This document shows, one piece after another, positions 43,787 to 54,772 of a stretch of 64,000 nt of DNA (position 1 is its first letter; the number at the start of each line of letters is the position of its first letter). The position numbers were made by a program, and so were the translations under genes. This stretch comes from Pisolithus tinctorius (Eukaryota > Basidiomycota > Agaricomycetes > Boletales > Pisolithaceae): contig JANFAH010000015.1 of assembly GCA_024663395.1 (NCBI GenBank), positions 992,001 to 1,056,000 of the forward strand, given 5' to 3'. The notes below the pieces were generated by a model that was not told the origin of the DNA, made no database searches, and was given only the letters and a program-made list of their open reading frames with translations.

Positions 43787-44806
43787 TGTGGGACACTACC
43801 TTCAGGTAGCATGTGAATAGGGGAAAGCTGTAGGGGAAATCCCTAGGCTCAACCCAAGGGGTGCTGAGTAGGAAGGAGACATAGAGTGTGATGGTAGAGT
43901 CAGTCAAAGAGTCAAATGTGGGGCATGGGATTTAATTCCGCAGAGTCGAAGGTAGGGATAGACTTGCTTTTGAAATTCCAGGCAACAATCTTGCACTGAT
44001 GAAGTAACTCCAAGATGAATTAAGTGCACAGGAGAGGAAAACGAGGTACTAGCAGAACAAGGACACAAAGACACAGTAGACACAGTAGATGCAAAGACAC
44101 AGATACACAGCAGACACAGAGGGCATGAAGACTCTTTGAACTCTTTAGACTTGCACAAGACACAGAATGTGGGTCCTAAAAAGATGATCCTTATTTTGTC
44201 ACTGAGGCAGAATTATATAGTACATGGATAGTAAGGTACTGATCGGAAAAATGTGGGGCAGGTGAAGCAAAACTCCAAAAAATAAAGGGGGCAACATGTC
44301 AGATGTCAAAGCCATACAGCAACATGTGAAAACAAACCATAAGGTAGTAACTGAGAAAGACAACAGGAAAGATGGGTATCTTCTGACAGGATGAGTGTAT
44401 GCTGTACTGTAGAGTGGAATGCGAAGGGTAGAGGCCATAGGTAGAAAGGGGTTCTCGCATTGTGGAGAAAGGTTTGTGGGAAAGGAACGAGAGGGGTAAC
44501 CGGAGTTTTTACTGATGATCTGCGTGGTTTCCTGGCTACATGGTGAGGCAAGGGTTGAAGCGGCATGACTGTGGAATTCCAGATAGATGTATGTCAGGTT
44601 GATGTTGACACAGAATTTCAGGATGATGACTGGTGTGTGTTATTGATGGACAGGGGAGCTCTAAAGGTTCGACAGGCGAGGCAGCGCATGGGGCAGATGC
44701 ACGAGGCAGATGTAATAATTCCAAAGATGACAGATGTGGTTGGTAATGGTGAAATTTTGGTGTTGGCATCCCTATTTCGGCCTCAGGGAGAATACTGCTC
44801 CCTACA
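43787..44806 (-). mobile_element. 5' LTR of Gypsy G3
   Basis: 1,020 bp; minus strand TGTAGGGAGCAGTATTC to GTGTCCCACA. TATA-like TACTATATAATTC is near 44213. Homologous to the solo LTR at 31730-32736 with many CpG sites changed. Its 5' edge abuts the remnant of the G4 LTR. Confidence 0.88.
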
Positions 44807-44845
44807 CCAGACTGGCCTTGGACCAGCAAAGACCCAGACTTAACA
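44807..44845 (+). mobile_element. Remnant of the G4 5' LTR
   Basis: Only the last 39 bp of the LTR survive (ending AGACTTAACA), matched by the complete minus copy 11621-12190. The rest has been replaced by the G3 LTR. Confidence 0.6.
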
Positions 44846-44912
44846 GTATTTCAGACTCACACTTGTGTGGGTCACCACCCTTCTGTTCAAACCTCAGTAT
44901 CACACCCTCAGC

Positions 44913-46271
44913 ATGCCTACCCAAACCAGAACTCAAGCAGCATGGGCACATGCTACCACCCACCCAGATTCCACCTCAGCAGTCGACTTGCACCATGCCA
45001 CTGCCCTGGTGTCCTTAGGGACAGCCAGAAGGTTGCCCAGTGAAGTCAACAACTTCAGGGGCTTCTCAGCCCATAAACCCACTACTCCCACTTCTAATCA
45101 ACCTCCTGCACCCACTAATGATCCAGATGATGAACTGGATGACTTCAATCCCAGGGGTAATGACCCCAGTGATGATGGTCCTGGTGATGATGGGCCAGGA
45201 GATGAACCAGACAATGATGATGAAGAACCCCTCCCAGAGGATGATGTGGAGCCTGGTGTAACTGTGCTTGATAATCTTGCCAAAGCCATCGAGCTCCTCA
45301 CATGCAATGCCTGCACCAGCTCTGAGTCCTCTTCTAGAACCAAGTTGCATGAACTGGACACCTTCAATTGGACAGACCCAAAGAAGCTGCGCACATTTCT
45401 TATCCAGTGCAAACTTAACTTCCAGGACCGGCCCTGGGCCTTTTGAAGTGATCAGGCCAAGGTCACTTTCATGCAGTCATTCCTGAAAGGGATGGCTCTC
45501 GAATGGTTTGAACTGGACCTACTTGGGACTGAAGACCCAGAGGACCAACCCTACTGGATGGACTCTTGGAAGGAGTTCATCATAGAACTTCAAACCACTT
45601 TTGGGCCTCACAACCTGGTGGCTGACACCGAAAGCCAGCTAGACCACCTCCAAATGAAAGATAACCACCAGGTCAACAAGTATGCGGTCAAGTTCAACTG
45701 GCTTGCCTCACAGGTCTGGGGATAGGGTGATGGTGCCCTGTGCCACTTCTTTTACACTGGTCTTTCTGACTGCATCAAAGATGAGGTCTGCCAGGTTGGC
45801 AAACCCAGAACCTTACACAAGCTTCACCACCTAGCTCAGGAGATTGACATGCATTACTAGGAGTGCAAAGAGGAGATTCAGCCATCCAGTAAACACCAGG
45901 GGTTGTCCTCTGGTAGCAAGTCAACTCCCAACCCCAGCCACAATAATCAGTCTAAGCCTGGTCAAGAGAAATCCAAGACTGGCAATAACTCTGGAAATAG
46001 CAACTCCGGTAACCAAACTCAGTCCAAACCTGCCTCAACTGGTCAGACCAGCTCTAGCTCATCCAAGCCAGACTTGAACAAACTGGGCAAGGATGGCAGG
46101 TTGACACTGGAGGAACACAAGTGGCATAGGGACAATAACCTCTGTATGTTCTGTGGGGGAACTGGACATTTCACAGATAAGTGTCCCAGCAAAGCCAAGG
46201 CTTGCACTGTTGCAACCTCTGAGGCAGCACCAGCCTCAACCTTGGGCTCTGCCCCCAAGGCAAAAAAATAG
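44913..46271 (+). pseudogene. Gypsy G4 gag with CCHC knuckle
   Basis: Starts MPTQTRTQAAWAH at about 44913. It has an Asp-rich linker (NDPDDELDDFNPRGNDPSDD, about 45115-45170), the Retrotrans_gag core (FLIQCKLNFQDRPW; MALEWFELDLLGTEDPEDQP; QTTFGPHNLVAD), a Ser/Asn-rich region, then the knuckle CMFCGGTGHFTDKC at about 46144-46185. In-frame stops: TGA 45444-45446, TAG 45723-45725 and TAG 45858-45860. The first is shared with the minus copy near 10998. Confidence 0.9.
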
Positions 46272-46399
46272 GTAGCAGCTCTCAGGACTCCACACAGACT
46301 GAGAGCTGCATTGACTCCAGCTGTCCACCTACAGAGGCCTGCCTCAACACATCCACTCTTTCCAATCCAAATTCATTAACCCCCCATGTCTCTATTGTC

Positions 46400-48378
46400 A
46401 GTCACACTTTACCCTGGTTTTGTACACTAGTGGACTCCGGTTCCACACATAGCTTCATAGATAAGGATTTTGTTAATCAACACTCTTTTGCCCCTTACCC
46501 TGTGTCCCCTATCCAACTCCAGCTCTTTGATGGGTCATCAAGTTTTGTCATCACTCAAGCAGTAGATCTTTCGGTTCAATTTGCAACTGGTGATGTCACC
46601 CCAGTAACCCTGTTTCTAGCCCTGTTGGATTCTGAATGTAAGATAGTCCTTGGACATGACTGGCTCACCTGCTACAATCTGTCAATTGATTGGGTATTGA
46701 GCAGTCTAACTTTCCGGACATCTACAAGAGGAATGCCAACCCCATTGACACCCCCTGCCACACTGGTCTTAACTGGTCTTCCCAAACCCAGTCTACCTGA
46801 CCAACCCAACCCTGGCCCTGCACCATCTGTACCATCTGTTGACTCACTGGTTCACACCCCCCTGAAAGCTCCCCCTATTGCCCTGATCAATGCAGCTGTG
46901 TATGTACATGCTTGCAAGCTGGAGGGATCTACCCAATTCCAACTTCATCTATGCCCACTGGACCCAGCCCTGGCCTGGTCTACCACTACTGGCCCTCCAC
47001 CAGACCTGGCTGGTGTACCAAAGGACTACCATGACTTTGCTGACATCTTTAGCAAAGCCAAGGCTTCTACTCTCCCCCCACACTGGGAGTACAACCTTAA
47101 GATTGAGTTGGAAGAGGGTACTACACCACCTGTAGGAACCATCTACTCACTATCCCTGGTCGAGTTGCAAGCTCTCCAGGCCTTCATCAACAAAAATCTG
47201 ACTACCAGTTTCATCCAACCCACTTCTTCCCCCTACACTGCACTGGTCCTCTTCGTAAAGAAGAAGGATGGTTCACTCCAGTTATGTGTTGACTTCCAGG
47301 GCCTTAACAAGCTCACCAAGAAAGACCAGTATCCCCTACCACTAATATATGATCTACTTGACTCCCCTAGTTGCACCAAAATCTACACTAAAATCAACTT
47401 GAGGCATGTGTACCACCTTGTCCAGATTGCACCTGGTGATGAGTGGAAAACTGCCTTCAGAATGTGCTATGGGTCTTACAAGTGGTTGGTGATGCCTTTC
47501 AGTCTTACCAATGCCCCAGCTGCCTTCCAGCGGTTTGTCAATTCCATCTTTGCAGATATGCTAGATGTCTGTGTTGTCATCTACCTTGATGACATCTTAA
47601 TCTACTCCAGAGATGAGTCATCACACAAGCAGCACATCTGGGAGGTTCTTTGCTGGCTCCAGTTGCATGGCCTGTATGCCAAACCAGAGAAGTGTGAGTT
47701 CCACTTGGACTCTGTGGAATATTTGGGTTACCACTTGTCCCCAGCCAGCCTTACCATGTCTTCGGAAAAAGTCAAAGCTATCTGTGATTGGCCTGAGCCC
47801 CGGAAGGTAAAGGACATTCATCCTTCCTGGGCTTCACCAACTTCTATCACCAGTTCATTTTTAACTACTTGGACATAGTGGTACCTTTAACCCAGTTGAC
47901 ATGCAAAGGTGCTCCCTGGAACTTTTCTGAGGAGTGCTGCTGGTCTTTCAACAAACTCAACCAGGCCTTCACCACTGCCCCAGTCCTCACTCACTTCTCC
48001 CCAGATGCTCCTATTACTGTCAAGACTGATGTGTCTGACTATGCCATAGCCAGTATTTTGTCCATCACTGGTGGTGATGGCCAAATCCAGCTGGTCACAT
48101 TCTACTCTCACACCTTAACAGCCTCAGAGCCAAATTATGACACTCATGATAAGGAATTGCTCGTGATCTTCGAGGCATTCTGGACATGGCAGCACTACTT
48201 AGAAGGATCTGCAGTACCAGTTGATGTTGTCACTGATCACAAGAACCTGGAGTACTTCTCCACCTCAAAGGTTTTAACCCAGCGCCAGGTGCGCTGGTCT
48301 GAGTTCTTTTCACAGTTCAATATGGTTATCCAGTTCAGACCTGGTAAGCTCAGTGCTAAGCCTGATGCCCTAACTAGA
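46400..48378 (+). pseudogene. Gypsy G4 protease, reverse transcriptase, RNase H
   Basis: Protease: MDSGSTHSFIDKDFV at 46430 (DSG) and IVLGHDWL. RT: LFVKKKDGSLQLCVDFQGLN, YKWLVMPFSLTNAPAAFQ and the catalytic VVIYLDDILIYS (about 47575-47610). A one-base deletion near 47820 shifts the frame before FLGFTNFY-type sequence. RNase H: VKTDVSDYAIAS, FYSHTLTASEPNYDTHDKEL and VVTDHKNLEYF. The frame ends at TGA 48379-48381, after which integrase continues in phase. Typical Ty3/Gypsy order. Confidence 0.93.
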
Positions 48379-48381
48379 TGA

Positions 48382-49086
48382 TGGGACGTCTACCCCAAAG
48401 AGAGGGATAGCAACTATGCCCGGGTCAACCCACAGAACCTCAGACTGGTCTTCATGCAGGAACAGCTAGCCACCTCCCTGCATGCCACCTACCTTGAATA
48501 CCTGGTCCTACATGCTGTTGCACTGATGGATGTGGAGAAGTTACACAATGATATCCTCTCAGCCCTACCCTCAGACCTGGTCACCCAAGTCTGGCTCTCA
48601 GATACATCAGATTCCCAGTGGTCAGTTGATGATACTGGCTTCCTCCATCTAGATGGAAGAATCTATGTACCAGACTCTGATGACCTTTGCCTTCATGTCT
48701 TGAGGTTTAAACATGATCATCCCTTGTCTGGCCACTTTGGCCAAAACAGAACCTTAGAACTCATCCAACATGAGTATACCTGGCCTGGCCTAAGGACATT
48801 CATCAAAGACTATGTCCAGTCTTGTACTACTACCTGTGCATGGGCCAAGGTACCCTACCACCAGCCTTATGGCCTACTCAAACAACTCCCTGTGCCAGAG
48901 AAGCCATGGAATTCCATCCTGATGGATTTCATAGAGCAACTCCCAGCCTCAACTGGCTTTACCACCATCCTCATCATGGTTGACCAGCTTTCAAAGCAAG
49001 CCATTTTCATACCTACTCATGACACCATCACAGCCCCTGAGCTCGCCAAGCTCTTCTTGATGTACATATTCTCCAAGCATGGTGTA
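48382..49086 (+). pseudogene. Gypsy G4 integrase, N-terminal part
   Basis: Zinc-binding H-H-C-C domain (LRFKHDHPLSGHFGQ, then QSCTTTCAWAK) and the start of the DDE core with WNSILMDFIEQLPAS (first Asp). Interrupted at the TA dinucleotide 49085-49086 by palindrome M2. Confidence 0.92.
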
Positions 49087-50663
49087 CAGTGGCTCACAAA
49101 ATTGTCCCAATGTTTGCATGTTTTTCATTAACCATGGTGTAGTGAGTGAACTATCATTATTGAGTCCAAGGAGTTGGTGGGTGGATCAATGCAGCTGGTC
49201 ATGGTTCTCTGATGAGCCATATTACATAATATTTGGATAGAAACTGATGACAGAATACCCAAATGAAAATGAGAGCTCATTGGGACAATTATGTAACTTT
49301 GTGATATGCTGGGGATGTAGTCCTTGGGAACACATATAAAACATGGTGAGATGCTCACCAATGCTTACATAATGTATCACATGGTCTACTGAATGATCTG
49401 TCAACAAACAAACAATGCCAAACAGTGATTTTGCACTACTAAGCCTCCTTGCTGTAACACAAGTTGAGAAATCACCATTCTAGTTCATCAGGGACATTCT
49501 CTCAGGGCAACCTCAGTAAATTCTGGTGTACACCATAGTATAATCAATAGAATATGCTATCAGCATCATTGGTCACTTCAGAAACCTGCTGGCAGTTATC
49601 TCCTGCACTGTTTCCCCACCAATGCCACATGTGTCCTGGAACTAATCAGTACTGCAAGAGCTGAGAATAGTGTGGAGGTCCAATCTGGCATTCATCCTAT
49701 CATAAACAAACAAATCACCCACTAACTGCTACATTGCAGCTGAAGAAAAGCCTGCCTGAAGACTCAGGTGAAGCACAACCCTGCTGGGCACTCCCAGTAT
49801 CATGGGAGGGTTGGCCAGACTGTACTCTGAGCTGAACTGGAGATTACTGGGAAGGAGTTATTTGGTCATATATGACTAAAGGAACTATCCAGTGCCAGAT
49901 AGAAGGCCAGGAATGTGCAACCTGGTGGCTCAGTAGCATATCCCTCCCCATGGTACCTGGAGTGAGAGAGGGTTTAGCTTCACCCTGACCTCCATACCAG
50001 TTTCCCCTTCACAGAAATGCACTAGTTAATGGGTGATTGGTTTGTTCATGATAGGATGGATGCCAGATTGGACCTCCACACTATTCTCAGCTCTTGCAGT
50101 ACTGATTAGTTCCAGGACACATGTGGCATTGGTGGGGAAACAGTGCAGGAGATAACTGCCAGCAGGTTTCTGAAGTGACCAATGATGCTGATAGCATATT
50201 CTATTGATTATACTATGGTGTACACCAGAATTTACTGAGGTTGCCCTGAGAGAATGTCCCTGATGAACTAGAATGGTGATTTCTCAACTTGTGTTACAGC
50301 AAGGAGGCTTAGTAGTGCAAAATCACTGTTTGGCATTGTTTGTTTGTTGACAGATCATTCAGTAGACCATGTGATACATTATGTAAGCATTGGTGAGCAT
50401 CTCACCATGTTTTATATGTGTTCCCAAGGACTACATCCCCAGCATATCACAAAGTTACATAATTGTCCCAATGAGCTCTCATTTTCATTTGGGTATTCTG
50501 TCATCAGTTTCTATCCAAATATTATGTAATATGGCTCATCAGAGAACCATGACCAGCTGCTTTGGTCTATCCACCAACACCTTGACTCAATAATGATAGT
50601 TCACTCACTACACCATGATTAATGAAAAACATGCAAACATTGGGACAATTTTGTGAGCCACTG
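49087..50663. mobile_element. Palindromic Tc1/mariner-like element M2
   Basis: 1,577 bp with ends CAGTGGCTCACAAAATTG and its complement, flanked by TA (49085-49086, 50664-50665). The arms are near-perfect inverted repeats of about 770 bp. Centre sequence resembles M1 (GTTATTTGGTCAT). Removing it with one TA restores the integrase frame exactly. No transposase is encoded; movement would need one in trans. Confidence 0.95.
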
Positions 50664-51456
50664 TACCAGCCCATGTAACTTCAGACTGGGGATCAGAGTT
50701 CATATCCCATTTCTTCTGGTCTCTTGGTAAGGCTCTGGACATGCATCTACACTTCACCTCCAGGTATCACCCAGAGGGGGATGGTCAGACAGAGTGTACC
50801 AATCAGACCCTCGAACAGTATCTCCAGGTCTACTGCAACTACCAGCAGGACAACTGGGCCAAACTACTACTGCTAGCTGAGTTTGCCTACAACAATGCAC
50901 CCAGCACTACAACCAGAGTATCACCCTTCTTCGCTAATAAGGGTTACCACCCTAATATCTCAGTCTTCCCTGAGTGCAATCTCACATCCAACCAGGCTCA
51001 TGATTATGCAGTCAACCTAGATTCACTGCACCAATACCTTCATGAAGAGATGGCTCTCGCCCAGCAACATTACCAAGGACCAGCAGATGCTAAGTGCATG
51101 CTGGCCCCAGACTTCAAAGTGGGTGACAGTGTCTATGTAAAAGCCAAGTATTTCCAGTCGACCTGGCCCTCCAAGAAGCTGAGTGAGAAGAACCTTGGGC
51201 CCTATCCCATAATAGCCCAGGCCAGCTCTCACTCATTCACCCTGCATTTACCAGACTCTATGCATGCTGTACATCTGGTCTTCCATGTATCCCAGCTTGA
51301 ACCAGCCATCCCAAATACCATACCCAACCAGACTCAACCTCCACTCCCACCAGTAGATGTCGATGGCAACTTAGAATTCAAAGTAGCAGAGATACTCAAT
51401 TCAAAGGTCAACTGGCACAGGAAGTGTTGGTTGCAGTACCTGGTCTGGTGGACTGG
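50664..51456 (+). pseudogene. Gypsy G4 integrase core, C-terminus and chromodomain
   Basis: HVTSDWGSEF (second Asp) and YHPEGDGQTECTNQ (catalytic Glu) complete the DDE triad. PDFKVGDSVYVKAKYF and LGPYPIIAQA form the C-terminal DNA-binding part. The chromodomain begins VAEILNSKVNWHRKCWLQYL and is cut by X5 after VWWTG. A chromodomain would direct insertion to heterochromatin, as known for chromoviruses. The frame is open across this segment. Confidence 0.93.
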
Positions 51457-53319
51457 TGTGAGTCAAAGTGCGGAAAGCTGGTATAAACCAAACAAATCCA
51501 ACACAAAAGACAAATAAGAGTGAGTGGTGGTTTGCCTCCATGGAACCTGGAGTGCAGAAAAACCTAAATGTGTGGGGGGGACTTCAAGTGGAGGGTGCTC
51601 CTGGCACAAGTCGTTGATGAGTTACGCAGGAGAAGATGAACAAATGCTGATTGAGAAGGGGATGCTGAACAGAGTGAAGGTGTTCAGCTGAAAGTACTCT
51701 GGTGTGATGATCTTTAGGATGTGCTCCTGGTGCAAGTTGATGACAAGTTATGCAGGAGTGGAAGAATGACTAAGCAAAAGGTTGCTGACTAAGCACTGAT
51801 GATACTGCTGATGATGAATAGAGGTAGATAAACCCTTGATGGAGCCTCAACTACCAAGGATGATGGATGGTGACAGATAGACTCTTCTGAATGAGCCTCA
51901 ACTGTTGATGACGAGATATGCACTGACAGAGCTGAACTGACTTCTGAGTGACTTCTGATTCACTTTGGGTGTAGCTAAGTACATGGGGGTTTATATACTG
52001 TGGGGGGAGCGCAGCTTGTGACAAACAAGACACAAACACTTGGTAAGTAATGAGTAAGGACTGAGTAATCATGATGAGTAAGTGAGAAATGAAAAGTAAG
52101 CAAGCAAAGAAGATTGGTAAGTATTGGCAATGAACAAGTCAAGGACAGTCAACATATCACAAAACAAGTCAAATGGAGTCAGAAACTGAGTAAGTGCACT
52201 GATATCACATTAGGGGGTGGTGATGCAAGTCAGATCTCAGCAGAGACATCTCCAGATCCTAAGATGGTATGACAGATGGATGGTGTTTCCAAATAGGGAA
52301 GTATTAATTCCAGAACTGAAGGGCATGAGTCAGGTGTCAAAGGGGGCTGGGGCATTGGGGGGTCTGTGGGGCAATGGGAGCATAGGCAACCGCATCTCCC
52401 ACCCTTTCATCCTCTCAGTGAAGTTAACAAAAGCTTCATGGATAGGGCTCTGATGGAGGAGGAGGAGAAGGAGGGATGTCCTCTGCTGGATCTTGCAGTA
52501 AGAAGGCAAGATGCACGTCATACTCATCATGGATGTGATCAGGGAGGCTGGAGAACAGTAGATTATGCTGCAGCTGTCACAATGTGGGAAGAATGATGGA
52601 TGAGATTGGAATAAAGATGGTGCAGGGAGCAGGGAGGAACGATCCATATGCTTCATCAACTGGGGAGACCGAAACAACCACATAAGACTTTTCTAACCAA
52701 GTGACAGACCTGAGGCAACCAAAGAATGTCCTTCTGGAAGTCATACTGACAAGGAGAATATGCTGACCAAGCTGCATGGGATGAGACAGGGCTGACAATG
52801 ATGGGATGAACCAGGGGGCTTCAGGACAGAAGCTGGTGGAAATGCCTGGCAGATATACACAGCCACTGTCTCTGGCAAATGAGACAAGTGAGATGATTGA
52901 TGAAGAGGTGGCCATGATTGATGGACTTAGTGAAATGAGCATCTGATGGATGGAGTGCTGCAGAAATGCATAGGGTGTGAGGATCCTCTCCAAATTTGGA
53001 AGGCAGAATTGCATGGCTGAGCACTTTAAGCAAGTGTGAGAACAGGGTCATTATCTTTGGAAATGGTGGAGATATGACAAAAACCAGAATGCCATACATG
53101 GGTGCTAAAAACCTTTAATGCATGCTTAACTTGCTTCCTCTTTCCTCTTTAGCACTGACAACTCATTCTTGTGTGAAGGATGACTGCTCAGGTCCAGCAG
53201 TCTTTCTATGCATGAGGCCTTTAGTCTCCATCTGCATGGCATGGGCATTGTGCACAACTTGTCAATGAGTTAGGCAGAGTCAGCTGTAACCATGTCCACA
53301 ACACCTTTGGTGTGTGACA
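51457..53319 (-). mobile_element. Element X copy 5 (X5), complete ends
   Basis: 1,863 bp; as written it runs TGTGAGTCAAAGTGCGG to TTTGGTGTGTGACA. TATA-like GTATATAAACCC (minus) is near 51990. The X frame lies at about 52430-53099, frameshifted near 52900 and stopped at TGA 52577-52579. The left flank is the G4 chromodomain, the right flank G6 gag; no duplication. Confidence 0.88.
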
Positions 53320-54310
53320 GTGGAGGCAGAGGACAACAATTTAGACTTATTGTCAGAGCTGGAGGACTGTGACCTGTCAGTGGTGGACTTGGTGGTGCAC
53401 AAGATCTCCGCTTTACACTCCCAGTAGCACACATCAATGGTCTGAGCAACTTTGTGGAGTTGTGTGAGGGTAGAAGGTTTTCTGACACAAGCAATCTCAT
53501 CCTTGATGCAGTCTGGAAGTCCACTATAAAAGTGGTGGCAGAGTGCACTGACACCATAGTCTTTGACCTGTGAAGCCCAGCAATTGAACTCCATGACATA
53601 TTTGATAATTCAAGAACTGTCTTTCATAGTGAGGTTTTCAAGTTGTTGGATGGCATCTGCTATGGCATCATGTGGGCCAAAATTAGTTGTGAGCTCATGC
53701 AAGAACTCATGGTAGTCGTCCATCCAGAGTGGGCAGTCATATCCTTCGGGGTTTAGCAGGTCTGGCTCAAACCAAGCCTGAGCCATTCCCTTCAAGTAGG
53801 ACTGAGCGAAGGTAACCTTCACCCTGTCAGAGCAGAATGCATGGGGGTGGTCTTGAAAGTTCAGCTCACATTGTATGAGGAACTCATGGAGTTTCTTTGC
53901 ATCAGATCCATTGAAGGTGTCAGGCTTGTGGACTTTGGTTTTCAGAGCAGAGTCCCCAGTGCATGAACTAGACTGTGCAAGCACATGGACAGCTCTAGCA
54001 AGAGCTATGAGGGGATCCTCTGGCAGCTCAGCCAGGTCTTTGGGGATATCCCCATCACTGCTGCCCCTGCCATCAGGATCACCATCAGGATAATCAGGGT
54101 TGGGGTTGGGTCCATCATCTCAGTTACAAGGAGATGGAGTGTGGAAGGCTGTTGGGTAGAGGTCGGAGTGACCAGCTTGTGAAGCACTTTTGCCTTCAGT
54201 GCAAGAGCAGCATCAAGTGGAGAAGGATTGGAACTGTTTGATGATGGAAGGGAGTCAACACAGATTAGCTAGCACTGCAGCGAGGTTCTCAGTGACCTCT
54301 CTCTGGGATT
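53320..54310 (-). pseudogene. Gypsy G6 gag, truncated by X5
   Basis: Retrotrans_gag: FNGSDAKKLHEFLIQCELNF, MAQAWFEPDLLNPEGYDC and TTNFGPHDAIADAIQQLE in 53610-53984, then, after TGA 53610-53612, VMEFNCWASQVKDYGVSA to 53320. The stop fits CGA to TGA. It is related to G4 gag but clearly distinct. The zinc knuckle and all of pol are missing. Confidence 0.87.
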
Positions 54311-54388
54311 GAGCTCAAGTTCTCATAATGGTGTAAGTTTTTTTGGAAGACAGAAAATGAGATCATACAAGTGTGAGTATGAATATAC

Positions 54389-54772
54389 TGTCAAGTCTGG
54401 GCCTACTCCAACCAACTCTGACACTAGACAAGGTCTGGGGAGAGGTTTGGAAGCAAGTCTGACAGGAAAGAACTGAACTCCAACTGGCAGAGTTCTGGCA
54501 GGAACAAAGTCTGCTGAGACAAAGGTGGAGCAGAGTGAGGGCATTGGGTTTAGCTTGTGCACTACCCCCTTGCATGATCCCAGCCCTTGTATTTCAGAGG
54601 GAGAGTACAGATGGATAGTCAGAGGTAATTCCAACAGGCAGAAGATGGAGACAGAGGGAGTAGGAACTAAGTTGATATTCATACTGAAGAACAGCAGAGT
54701 ACAATACATGCTTTTATACTACTATGGAGGTACAGTAATTGGAATTGGAACTGATATGCAGTGGAGCAGCAG
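54389..54772 (-). mobile_element. G6 5' LTR, U3 truncated by X6
   Basis: Minus strand, ends CTTGACA at 54389 beside the gag leader. TATA-like GTAGTATAAAAGC is near 54715. Its 5' part is missing because X6 starts at 54773. The leader 54311-54388 contains no gene. Confidence 0.7.
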
